A stretch of 7,728 bases of DNA from CAZWUL01 sp964636625. Lineage in GTDB: Bacteria > Atribacterota > Phoenicimicrobiia > Phoenicimicrobiales > Stramentimicrobiaceae. The DNA is taken from NCBI GenBank assembly GCA_964636625.1, contig CAZWUL010000047.1:1-7728 (forward strand). Direction: 5' to 3'. Both the position numbers and the translations under genes were made by a program. Below, piece after piece: positions 1-6,423 of the stretch. How positions within the stretch are numbered: the stretch's first letter is position 1; every line of letters starts with the position of its first letter. A model generated the notes under the pieces. That model had not been told where the DNA came from. It ran no database searches and worked only from the letters and a program-made list of their open reading frames with translations.

Positions 1-12
1 ATTAACACAGTT

Positions 13-198
13 TTATGAGCTGGCATCCTTATTGTGAAGTTGTTCTTCCAGGAATGCATCGATAACATCTTTCTTAAAACGCCAGATTCTTCCAATTTTA
101 ATTGCCGGTATTTTTTCTTCCCTTGCCCATTGGTAAATAGTCAGCGGTTTGACTTGTAAGTATTCCGCTACTTGTTTTGCAGTAAGATATTCTTCCAT
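13..198 (-). CDS. Excisionase-family HTH DNA-binding protein (61 aa)
   Basis: A small single-domain DNA-binding protein of the excisionase/MerR-like winged-helix class (HTH_17 type). The N-terminal LTAKQVAEYLQVKPLTIYQW forms the helix-turn-helix. It is followed by the family's wing pattern, IPAIKIGRIWRFKKDVIDAFL, in which the G-R-x-W-R-F strand is typical. Little remains after the domain, so it is a stand-alone binder with no sensor or effector part. Two ATGs lie in tandem at 201 and 198. The Shine-Dalgarno AGGAGG at 210-205 is 3 nt from the first and 6 nt from the second, so I chose 198. It has its own consensus promoter and no integrase, phage or plasmid gene beside it, so the name excisionase describes the fold only. 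Its target is unknown. It may autoregulate or serve genes left of the window, which ends 12 nt past its stop codon. Confidence 0.87.
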   Translation of the reverse strand: MEEYLTAKQVAEYLQVKPLTIYQWAREEKIPAIKIGRIWRFKKDVIDAFLEEQLHNKDASS

Positions 199-204
199 CA
201 TTTC

Positions 205-210
205 CCTCCT
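205..210 (-). promoter_or_regulatory. Ribosome binding site of the HTH gene
   Basis: The minus strand reads AGGAGG here, a full Shine-Dalgarno sequence. It lies 3 nt before the ATG at 201 and 6 nt before the ATG at 198. The second spacing is in the preferred range and decides the start. Confidence 0.8.
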
Positions 211-239
211 TAATATTAAGTAAAATGAAATCTAAAAAC

Positions 240-268
240 ATTTTATTGTTTTTTTATGATTTTGTCAA
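240..268 (-). promoter_or_regulatory. Sigma-70/SigA-type promoter of the HTH gene
   Basis: On the minus strand a perfect -35 TTGACA (268-263) is followed after exactly 17 nt by TAAAAT (245-240), one mismatch from the -10 consensus. Transcription would begin near 233, giving a leader of about 35 nt that contains the AGGAGG site. The small HTH gene is therefore probably transcribed independently of the transglycosylase gene upstream. Confidence 0.75.
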
Positions 269-340
269 TTTTCTTGTCTATCTTAGGATGTGATTTAGTT
301 AACTTGGAAGTAAGCTATAAATATATTTAATTAATATCCT

Positions 341-368
341 AACACTATTTTTTGTGATTTCTAGTGCT
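341..368 (-). other. Imperfect hairpin downstream of the transglycosylase gene
   Basis: AACACTA (341-347) can pair with TAGTGCT (362-368), seven pairs with one G-U when read as minus-strand RNA, around a 14-nt loop. No U-tract follows, so it is not a convincing Rho-independent terminator. It could be a weak termination or 3'-end processing structure, or chance pairing. Confidence 0.3.
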
Positions 369-380
369 ATCAGTGCTATC
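363..380. repeat. 9-bp perfect tandem duplication
   Basis: AGTGCTATC occurs twice in direct succession (363-371 and 372-380). The second copy ends at the last base of the transglycosylase stop codon. It is probably a small slippage duplication in the 3' untranslated region, with no visible effect on coding. Confidence 0.75.
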
Positions 381-401
381 TATGACTGATTATCATAGAT
401 A
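377..401 (-). other. Hairpin overlapping the transglycosylase stop codon
   Basis: TATCTATGA (377-385) and TCATAGATA (393-401) form a perfect 9-bp inverted repeat with a 7-nt loop. The arms cover the final codons and the TAG stop of the transglycosylase gene. There is no T-run after it on the minus strand, so it lacks the second half of an intrinsic terminator. It may help define or protect the mRNA 3' end. Confidence 0.4.
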
Positions 402-2677
402 ATCTTATAAATATTATAAGAGCGCATTACTTTTTTAATATGTTCGCTAGTTTCTTGATATGGAATATTTTCTACAAAAAAATCAACATTATCAACATCA
501 AACTGTTCAATCCACCTATCGGTAACTCCCGGGCCAGCATTATATCCAGAAATTATAAGGTAATAGTTTTTGTTATATTTCTCCTGTAAGTAATTCAGGT
601 ACCAGCATCCAAAATGAATATTTGCTTCAGGTTCAAACAGTAAATCATAATCAAATTCCTGGTAATTAACTTTTTGGGCAATCCATTCCCCAGTTGATAA
701 AATAATCTGCATTAGCCCTCTGGCACCTGCCCTGGATTCAGCATAATTATTAAAATGACTTTCTTCTCTAATAGTTGCTAATACTAAATAAGGTTCCAGA
801 TTATAATAAGAAGTCCAGGTGCTAATGGTGGATATATAGTTATCCGGAAAAGTATATTGCCAGAACAGGAAAGGCATCTCTTTAATCTTGTTATTGTTTA
901 AAAAATAATTAAACAATGTCTGTGCCCAACCGACAGAGCGATAATACTCCTGATTCTTGTAATAAAGCTCGGTCAAGAGATATACCAAATAAATATTACC
1001 AGATTCATAATTTAAAGCTTTGATTATTTCTGAAGCTGATTCCTGGTAAATATCAATAGATTTTAACAATTCAGCTTTATAAATTGCCAGTCGGGCATAA
1101 TTATTTACAGGCATATGATTATTTTTAATTTTTTCAAGGGAAATTTTTTTGCTGCTCTCTATTATATCTGCAATATCACTGGTTTCCTGCCTTATTTCTG
1201 TGGGGATATGGAAAGCATAAAAGCTATCCGGATATCTATTCACAAGAATCCTATAGGCTTGCAAGCTTTCTTCTTTGTTCAAAGAAGATTGTAATTTCCC
1301 GAACCAATAAAGAGCATCATCTGCCTGGTTACTATCAGGAAAATTATCAAAAATTATTTTATAATATTTTATGGCATTATTTTTTTCTTCCCGATTAGTA
1401 TAATAACGGGCTAATTTCCAGCTCGCCTCACGGGCTTGTGACGATTCAGGATAGGTAGCAATTAACTGGTTTAATATTTCAATCCCTTCTATTTCCCGAT
1501 CTCGCAAAAATTCAATTTCAGACAAACGCAAATATGATGATTGGGCAAAATAACTTTCCGGATATTTTTCAATAATTTCTCTATATTTTTCAACAGCCAT
1601 ATTGCGATTACCTGAAGAAAGCAAGCTTCCTGCATAAAGGTACAAGGTTCTAATAATAATGTCTTCAGGGTAAGTAAAATTATCTATAATATAAAGACAT
1701 TGTTCTATTGCCCTTTCATATTCCCCCTGGTAGTGGATAGCCCTGGCTTTACTATAGTAAATACTCGCTAGCTCCTCCTCTTCCGGATATAGCGCAATTA
1801 CCTCATCAAATATTGTTTCAGCCACTTCATACTGCCGATAATTAAAATATATTCCTGCACAAAATAGTAATAATTCAGGGGACATTTCAATATTCTCATT
1901 ATTTCTGACTAATTGATATCTCTTTACAAATAAGTTTTCATAGCTTGCTATACGCTCCGGAGCATAGCGATTTTCAATTAAATCCTTAAGCCTTATTAAA
2001 GAATTTACAAATTGTCCATTTTCCCATAAGACATCACTCATCCTGTCAAGTATCGTTCCCTTAAATTGTTCTTCAAAAGTACTGTCCAGCACCAGGCTGC
2101 ATTCTTCTAAAAAATAACCTAAATGCCCTTCTTCCAGATAAATCAGAGCAATCTGCTCTCGTGCACGGGGGTTTAAAACACTATCGGGATAATCTTCAAC
2201 TATTTTTTGAAACGATTCTACTGCGCTTTTTTTATCATTCATGCTAAGATATACTTTAGCCAGATAATATAAAGAATACTCCTTCATCAGGGGAACATTT
2301 TCGCTAAGATTTTGATATATATAGGCAGCTGACTCCCATCTTTGCAGTTTTTCATAGCACTGACCTTTTAATAATTGACTTTGCAAATAGAGAGGAATAT
2401 ATAAATTATTGTATTCTATATTTTCTAATTCACCAATAGCCATGGCATAATGTTGATTCTTATAATAGGCTAAGCCATTGTTAAAGTAAACGTTTTGCTG
2501 AGGAAATCTATTTTCATCTTTCAGTATATCTGAAAGTTGAAAAATTCTTAATTGCTTTTCCTGTTCTGTTTCTTCTTCTTGAGCTTGAATAATAGTACCA
2601 ATAGCAAAGAAAAAAATAATGAAAAACAAAACTAAGGGCAAGAACATTTTTAATCTTTTGTTATAGAAGTGATTCAT
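380..2677 (-). CDS. Exported TPR-containing lytic transglycosylase (SLT family, 765 aa)
   Basis: A peptidoglycan lytic transglycosylase expected to cleave the MurNAc-GlcNAc bond, leaving 1,6-anhydro-MurNAc ends, outside the cytoplasmic membrane. Residues 1-32 carry a basic start (K7, R8, K10), a hydrophobic stretch at 12-30 and a possible cleavage site IQA|QEE, so it is exported or N-terminally anchored. Residues about 60-590 are helical TPR-like repeats (for example 136-165, 269-298, 346-375 and 433-450, several ending in YP-D/E-S). The C-terminal SLT domain (about 615-755) has the putative catalytic E639 in REES, GLMQI at 654-658, YNAGPG at 712-717 and the late IPYQET motif at 738-743. The layout recalls Slt70, with a superhelical platform plus a catalytic domain, but here the platform is TPR-like. 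The gene stands alone. Its ribosome binding site is poor: the nearest AAAGG is 17 nt before ATG 2677. A second in-frame ATG at 2647 would lose the basic residues, so I keep 2677. Confidence 0.92.
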   Translation of the reverse strand: MNHFYNKRLKMFLPLVLFFIIFFFAIGTIIQAQEEETEQEKQLRIFQLSDILKDENRFPQQNVYFNNGLAYYKNQHYAMAIGELENIEYNNLYIPLYLQSQLLKGQCYEKLQRWESAAYIYQNLSENVPLMKEYSLYYLAKVYLSMNDKKSAVESFQKIVEDYPDSVLNPRAREQIALIYLEEGHLGYFLEECSLVLDSTFEEQFKGTILDRMSDVLWENGQFVNSLIRLKDLIENRYAPERIASYENLFVKRYQLVRNNENIEMSPELLLFCAGIYFNYRQYEVAETIFDEVIALYPEEEELASIYYSKARAIHYQGEYERAIEQCLYIIDNFTYPEDIIIRTLYLYAGSLLSSGNRNMAVEKYREIIEKYPESYFAQSSYLRLSEIEFLRDREIEGIEILNQLIATYPESSQAREASWKLARYYTNREEKNNAIKYYKIIFDNFPDSNQADDALYWFGKLQSSLNKEESLQAYRILVNRYPDSFYAFHIPTEIRQETSDIADIIESSKKISLEKIKNNHMPVNNYARLAIYKAELLKSIDIYQESASEIIKALNYESGNIYLVYLLTELYYKNQEYYRSVGWAQTLFNYFLNNNKIKEMPFLFWQYTFPDNYISTISTWTSYYNLEPYLVLATIREESHFNNYAESRAGARGLMQIILSTGEWIAQKVNYQEFDYDLLFEPEANIHFGCWYLNYLQEKYNKNYYLIISGYNAGPGVTDRWIEQFDVDNVDFFVENIPYQETSEHIKKVMRSYNIYKIIYDNQS

Positions 2678-3116
2678 AATACCAGATAGGATAACCTTTC
2701 TGTAATTTTTCCTTTTACTATTACCTGCTGTAAAATATTTAATTAAAATTGATTAACCAGTTACTTTCTAATTATAAACCAAAAATAAAAAAAACCAAAA
2801 AATTAAATATCAAAATTAGCTATAATCTATGAATAACAATAGAAAAATCAATATATATTAAGTTAGGATTTTACCTTATCAATAAGTTTTTCCAATAGAA
2901 TATTTTATAAGAAAATATCACATCTGCAAAGCGGGGAGCTCTAAGAAACTCTAAAAGAGGTTTATCTTTTGCTACTTTTTAGCTCTTTTTCTTTCATTTT
3001 TTTATTTATGCTTTAGCTATAATATCTCTTAAGCAATACAACTTTCAGCTTTGCACTTCAGTAAAAAAATGTATCTAGCTTATCTTAATCTTTGTTGGTT
3101 AAATAAAGTGGGTAGG
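2678..3116. other. 439-bp AT-rich intergenic region without a gene
   Basis: I see no coding region or recognisable RNA gene here. It holds a weak promoter for the transglycosylase gene (2771-2798). In the minus-strand sense, TGCAAAGC near 3054-3047 and GCTTTGCA near 2932-2925 are perfectly complementary. Small hairpins lie between them, such as CTCT-TTT-AGAG near 2960-2950 and GCTA-AAAAG-TAGC near 2983-2971. No strong terminator follows the aminotransferase gene: the T7 run at 3069-3063 lacks a preceding stem. No known riboswitch signature was recognised. Confidence 0.6.
2771..2798 (-). promoter_or_regulatory. Possible promoter of the transglycosylase gene
   Basis: On the minus strand TATAAT (2776-2771) is preceded after 16 nt by TTGGTT (2798-2793). 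The -10 is perfect, while the -35 shares only TTG plus one further T-rich match. The spacer is almost all T. It would give a leader of about 85-90 nt. The region is so AT-rich that a chance -10 cannot be excluded. Confidence 0.4.
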
Positions 3117-4139
3117 TTAAATTGTATCTTGGTATTCTTGCAAAATATTAAGAGTATATTCCATTTCCTGCTCATTTCCAACAGTAAAACGGATATAATG
3201 ATTTTCTAAACCGGAAAACTCATCTCCCCAGGCAGCGAAGGTAAAAATACCTTGTTCCCTAAGGTATTGCCATACATTTTTCGTCATTTCATGTGTAATA
3301 AAATCAACCAGGACAAAGTTAGTTTGGGAAGGGAAAACCTTGATATTCAGCTGATGAAGGCCTTGAATAAACAAATCCCGGACCCTTGCTATTTCCTGCC
3401 AAATAGCCTGATAGTAATCTATATATTTTAAAACCCTGACCCCGGCGATTTCAGCTACTTTATTGACTCGAAAATACTGGTAATACCTGGAAATTTTTTC
3501 GATATTATTCGAACTGGCAATGGTGAAGCCCAGTCTAAGTCCTGCCAGACCAAAATTTTTTGAGAAACTCCGGGAAATTACAAGATTGGGATATTTATCA
3601 ATCAAATCAGCTACTGTTTCTCCCAGGTATTCATAATTACACTCATCTACAACGACAATACCTGGTACCCTGTCGAGAATTCCTGTAATTGCTTCCCTGG
3701 AGATAGCCCCAGCAGTAGGGTTGTTCGGATTGCATATCCAGACCAGACTAGCGTTTTTCAGGTCATCGTCATTATAATTCAATTTATAATCATAACCATT
3801 TAAGCAATTTATCAGCTTCTTTTTAAAACCATTGCGAATGGCACTTACTTCATACTGGGAAAAAGTAGGAACTGGAATCAAAATCAGTTTATCGCCAAAG
3901 GCCCTGGTAACAGCCTCAATGACTTCATCAGAACCATTAGCAGGCAAAACATTGTAAGGTTGAACACCTGCATACCCGGCAAATTTAGCAGTTAATTCCG
4001 GGTAATTGCCCCCGGTTGGATACTCTTTAATATTGCCTAATTCCTGGGCTATCTCAAATAACAATTCTTCAGGTAAAGGATACTTTAGGCTGGAATGTTC
4101 AAGGGAAATTGGTTTATTAATTTTTATTTTTTTATCCAT
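3117..4139 (-). CDS. HisC-like PLP-dependent class I/II aminotransferase (340 aa)
   Basis: A fold-type I aminotransferase closest in pattern to histidinol-phosphate aminotransferase (HisC) and the related CobD group; length 340 is normal for them. Visible motifs are GGNYPEL (43-49), NGSDE (68-72), NPNNPTAG (137-144), VVVDE with the pyridine-binding D165, and SFSKNFGLAGLRLG (191-204) with the Schiff-base K194. R317 in YIRFTVG probably binds the substrate carboxylate or phosphate. The usual NPNNPTG reads NPNNPTA-G here, a glycine-to-alanine change. Its ATG shares one base with the stop of permease 2 (TAATG), so translation is probably coupled, and it is the last gene of the transporter operon. 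Histidinol phosphate, histidine or an aromatic amino acid are possible substrates. No other his gene is in view, so I withhold the hisC symbol. Confidence 0.88.
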   Translation of the reverse strand: MDKKIKINKPISLEHSSLKYPLPEELLFEIAQELGNIKEYPTGGNYPELTAKFAGYAGVQPYNVLPANGSDEVIEAVTRAFGDKLILIPVPTFSQYEVSAIRNGFKKKLINCLNGYDYKLNYNDDDLKNASLVWICNPNNPTAGAISREAITGILDRVPGIVVVDECNYEYLGETVADLIDKYPNLVISRSFSKNFGLAGLRLGFTIASSNNIEKISRYYQYFRVNKVAEIAGVRVLKYIDYYQAIWQEIARVRDLFIQGLHQLNIKVFPSQTNFVLVDFITHEMTKNVWQYLREQGIFTFAAWGDEFSGLENHYIRFTVGNEQEMEYTLNILQEYQDTI

Positions 4140-4810
4140 TATCTTTTATTCTCCCATCCTGGGAAAGACAGCCTTTCCTCAAGCATATTTAATGCCTTGG
4201 TTGCCAGAGAGACGATGGTTAGATAAATTGCCCCAACTACTATAAAGACTTCAGTATAGGTAAAATAACGGGATGCTACTATTTTGCCTGCTCCTGTTAA
4301 TTCAATACAGGTTACCATAAAAGCCAATGAAGAATATTTAATCAAATAAATAATTTCATTAGAACACCCGGGGATAGCTCGGCGCAAAGCCTGAGGCAGG
4401 ACAATATTTAAAACTGCACTAAATTTACTCATCCCCAGTGCCTGAGCTGCCAGCACCTGGCCACTTTTTACTGATTGAATGGCTCCACGAATATATTCTG
4501 CATGATAGGCACTGCTGCATAACACAAACCCGATAACTGCAGCCACAAAAGGAGATAAATAAATACCAATAGAAGGAAATCCATAATACAGAATAAAAAG
4601 CTGAATTAAAAGGGGAGTCCCTCTAAAAAATATGATATAGGCCTTACTGAAAAAAGAAACCAATAGATTGCCATACACCCGGCCAACAGCAATAATAATT
4701 CCCACTGCTAAGCCAATTGGGATTGACCAAAAAATTATCTTTATAGTCATTAAAAATCCTTCAAAAAGAGAAGGAAGTAATATTTCTAGAAAAAAACTCC
4801 AATCAATCAT
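4139..4810 (-). CDS. Polar amino acid ABC transporter permease (permease 2, 223 aa)
   Basis: An inner-membrane subunit of a type I amino acid importer of the HisQ/HisM (HEQRo) class. Hydrophobic spans fall at about 15-42, 52-78, 84-102, 152-172 and 186-204. FFRGTPLLIQL (61-71) is the family signature at the second span. The cytoplasmic coupling loop is GQVLAAQALGMSK (118-130) followed by NIVLPQALRRAIPG, a standard EAA motif that docks on the ATPase. It should pair with permease 1, which shares the same loop pattern, as a heterodimer. The start overlaps the ATPase stop by 4 nt (ATGA). The nearest GGAG is about 19 nt upstream, too far, so this gene likely depends on translational coupling. Confidence 0.93.
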   Translation of the reverse strand: MIDWSFFLEILLPSLFEGFLMTIKIIFWSIPIGLAVGIIIAVGRVYGNLLVSFFSKAYIIFFRGTPLLIQLFILYYGFPSIGIYLSPFVAAVIGFVLCSSAYHAEYIRGAIQSVKSGQVLAAQALGMSKFSAVLNIVLPQALRRAIPGCSNEIIYLIKYSSLAFMVTCIELTGAGKIVASRYFTYTEVFIVVGAIYLTIVSLATKALNMLEERLSFPGWENKR

Positions 4811-5586
4811 TGTTTATATCCGTTAATATCTCCATATAATTCGGTTAATTTAAATAAAAATTTCCTGGTTCTTTCGAATTCCGGGTTCTGAAATAATTTT
4901 TCCGGTGAACCACTCTCCAGCAGTTTACCTCTTTCTAAAAAAATTATTTCGTCGGCTACTGAGCGGGCAAAACCCATTTCATGAGTAACCACTATCATAG
5001 TCATGCCTTCCCGGGCTAATTTTTGCATAACACCTAATACTTCACCAATCAATTCCGGGTCCAGCGCAGAGGTAGGTTCATCAAAAAGCATAACTTCCGG
5101 GTCCATTGCTAATGCCCTGGCTATAGAAACACGTTGTTTTTGCCCACCGGATAGTTGAGCCGGATACAGTAATGCTTGTTTTCCTAACCCAACTTTCTTT
5201 AACTCATATAGTGCCTTTTCTCTTGCTTCCTTTTTTCCCATTCCTTTTACCTTAATTAGAGCAATCTCAACATTTCTTACCGCATCAAGGTGGTCAAAAA
5301 GATTAAAATCCTGAAAAACCATGCCTATTTTCTGTCGAAAACGGTTGATTTCTTTCAAGTTATGATGAGTCACTTCCTGGTCTCTTAGCCAGACTGTACC
5401 ATCATCAGGAAAAGTTAATTGATTAATACATCTTAGTAGAGTACTTTTACCAGTACCTGATGGTCCAATTACAACCTTTGTTTCTCCTTTATAAACATCA
5501 AAAGAAACTCCCCTTAAAACTTTTTTACCACCAAAAGATTTTTGAATATCTTTTACCTGCAAAATTAATTCATTTTCACGTTTCAT
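4807..5586 (-). CDS. Polar amino acid ABC transporter ATP-binding protein (259 aa)
   Basis: The cytoplasmic ATPase that powers the importer, of the GlnQ/HisP group. Numbered from M1 at 5586, the motifs are Walker A GPSGTGKS (41-48), Q-loop VFQDFNLFDHL with Q92, signature LSGGQ (145-149), Walker B VMLFDEP (165-171), D-loop SALD (173-176) and switch H202 in VVTHEMGF. All catalytic elements are intact and the length is typical. The open frame extends upstream to a TTG at 5610 that would overlap the permease 1 stop. I prefer ATG 5586 because AGAGG (5600-5596) lies 9 nt before it and the resulting N-terminus matches the family. The gene sits between the two permease genes, 13 nt after permease 1 and overlapping permease 2 by 4 nt. 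Confidence 0.95.
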   Translation of the reverse strand: MKRENELILQVKDIQKSFGGKKVLRGVSFDVYKGETKVVIGPSGTGKSTLLRCINQLTFPDDGTVWLRDQEVTHHNLKEINRFRQKIGMVFQDFNLFDHLDAVRNVEIALIKVKGMGKKEAREKALYELKKVGLGKQALLYPAQLSGGQKQRVSIARALAMDPEVMLFDEPTSALDPELIGEVLGVMQKLAREGMTMIVVTHEMGFARSVADEIIFLERGKLLESGSPEKLFQNPEFERTRKFLFKLTELYGDINGYKQ

Positions 5587-5599
5587 TTTTTCAGTCCTC

Positions 5600-6265
5600 T
5601 CATTCTTCAAACCCGGGAATTCTAACCTTTTCTTCCAATATATGCAGTATTTTCATCCCGATATAGGATAGAACTATAAAAATTAAGGCACAGGTCAGAT
5701 AAATGGGCATAGGTCTATAGGTCCTGGATGCAATAAAATTACCCCTGGTTAATACTTCCATGACCCCAATGGCATAAGTCACTGCAGACTCGGTCAACAT
5801 AGCCGGATATTCATTAGACCAGCCCGGGATTGACATTCTCAATGCCTGGGGTAATATAATATTCCAGATAGCCATACCTTTACTCATTCCAAGAGATTGC
5901 GCTGCCAATAATTGCCCCTGCCCCAATGATTGAATGCTCCCCCTGAAAATCTGTGCCTGGTAGGCAGAACTGCGTAAACCTAATACCAATACTGCTGCCA
6001 TAAAAGCTGATAAATTTAATCCTATCATATTAAATAAACCATAATAAAAAAGAAACAATAATACCAGTATAGGTAGGCCCCTGAAAAACCAAACATATAT
6101 TCCAATAAATTTTTTTATACAGGGAGAACCATAAACCTGTCCTACTGATAAAGGGACACCAATAATAAACCCCAAAGCTAATGCACTTAATACCAGGCCT
6201 AAGGTGGTTATGATCCCCTGTAGTAGAAAAGGCAGTGCCTGGTAAATAACAATTAAGTTTTCCAT
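5600..6265 (-). CDS. Polar amino acid ABC transporter permease (permease 1, 221 aa)
   Basis: A membrane subunit of the same HisQ/HisM-class importer. Hydrophobic spans lie at about 10-40, 53-78, 84-98, 155-170 and 187-206. The signature FFRGLPILVLL is at 60-70. The ATPase-docking loop GQGQLLAAQSLGMSK (115-129) leads into NIILPQALRMSIPG. It is clearly a paralogue of permease 2, sharing the AAQ-LGMSK, LPQALR and IPG-SNE blocks, which indicates an old duplication giving a heterodimeric channel. It begins 158 nt after the binding-protein gene, beyond two hairpins. Only a weak GGTG precedes the ATG, which fits lower expression than the binding protein. Confidence 0.93.
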   Translation of the reverse strand: MENLIVIYQALPFLLQGIITTLGLVLSALALGFIIGVPLSVGQVYGSPCIKKFIGIYVWFFRGLPILVLLFLFYYGLFNMIGLNLSAFMAAVLVLGLRSSAYQAQIFRGSIQSLGQGQLLAAQSLGMSKGMAIWNIILPQALRMSIPGWSNEYPAMLTESAVTYAIGVMEVLTRGNFIASRTYRPMPIYLTCALIFIVLSYIGMKILHILEEKVRIPGFEE

Positions 6266-6316
6266 AAATTTACACCATATCCATGTTGTTTAGCAGTTTA
6301 ACAATTTTTAACTGGC

Positions 6317-6378
6317 TATTGATTTACATGAAACCGGGGATATAAGCCTTATAGGTCTATATCCCCGTTATTGATTTA
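6317..6378. repeat. 10-bp direct repeats flanking an intergenic hairpin
   Basis: TATTGATTTA occurs at 6317-6326 and again at 6369-6378, on either side of the GC-rich stem at 6335-6367. Each copy is complementary over seven bases to AAATCAA at 6383-6389. In RNA, that strand could pair with the near copy (short hairpin) or the far copy (enclosing the GC stem). Confidence 0.6.
6335..6367 (-). terminator. GC-topped stem-loop after the binding-protein gene, partial terminator or stabiliser
   Basis: CGGGGATATA (6335-6344) and TATATCCCCG (6358-6367) form a perfect 10-bp stem. The inner CCT-TAT-AGG extends it after one mismatch. In the minus-strand transcript only G-UUU follows before the tract breaks, so termination should be partial. 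Such structures between binding-protein and permease genes commonly protect or terminate part of the transcripts, giving more binding protein than membrane parts. Confidence 0.6.
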
Positions 6379-6389
6379 TTCAAAATCAA
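6371..6389 (-). other. AT-rich hairpin preceding the main stem-loop
   Basis: TTGATTT (6371-6377) and AAATCAA (6383-6389) form a perfect 7-bp stem with a 5-nt loop. It lies 3 nt upstream of the GC-rich stem in transcript order and about 35 nt after the binding-protein stop. It is weak alone because it has no long GC run, but it may stack with the next hairpin. Confidence 0.45.
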
Positions 6390-6423
6390 AAGAATTATTT
6401 TTATTAACTGCTATATTTTATTT

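Noticed and set aside
13..198. Phage or integrative element boundary suggested by the excisionase-type fold
   Set aside because: No integrase, attachment-site repeat, tRNA gene or phage gene is visible, and this fold is common in ordinary chromosomal regulators.
2816..3023. Two copies of TTAGCTATAAT (2816-2826 and 3013-3023), possible plus-strand promoters or repeats
   Set aside because: No plausible -35 elements and no plus-strand gene downstream. An 11-bp repeat is possible by chance in such AT-rich DNA.
3063..3069. T7 run (minus strand) after the aminotransferase gene, as an intrinsic terminator
   Set aside because: No stable stem directly precedes the T-run.
4006..4245. Plus-strand open frame of 79 codons
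   Set aside because: It lies across the aminotransferase/permease 2 junction on the opposite strand, both of which have clear family motifs. It has no homology-like motif.
5460..5666. Plus-strand open frame of 68 codons
   Set aside because: Antisense to the Walker A part of the ATPase gene and the end of permease 1; composition is that of a shadow frame.
6270..6284. Four-codon upstream frame (ATG GAT ATG GTG TAA) before permease 1
   Set aside because: Too short to distinguish from chance, and it has no ribosome binding site of its own.
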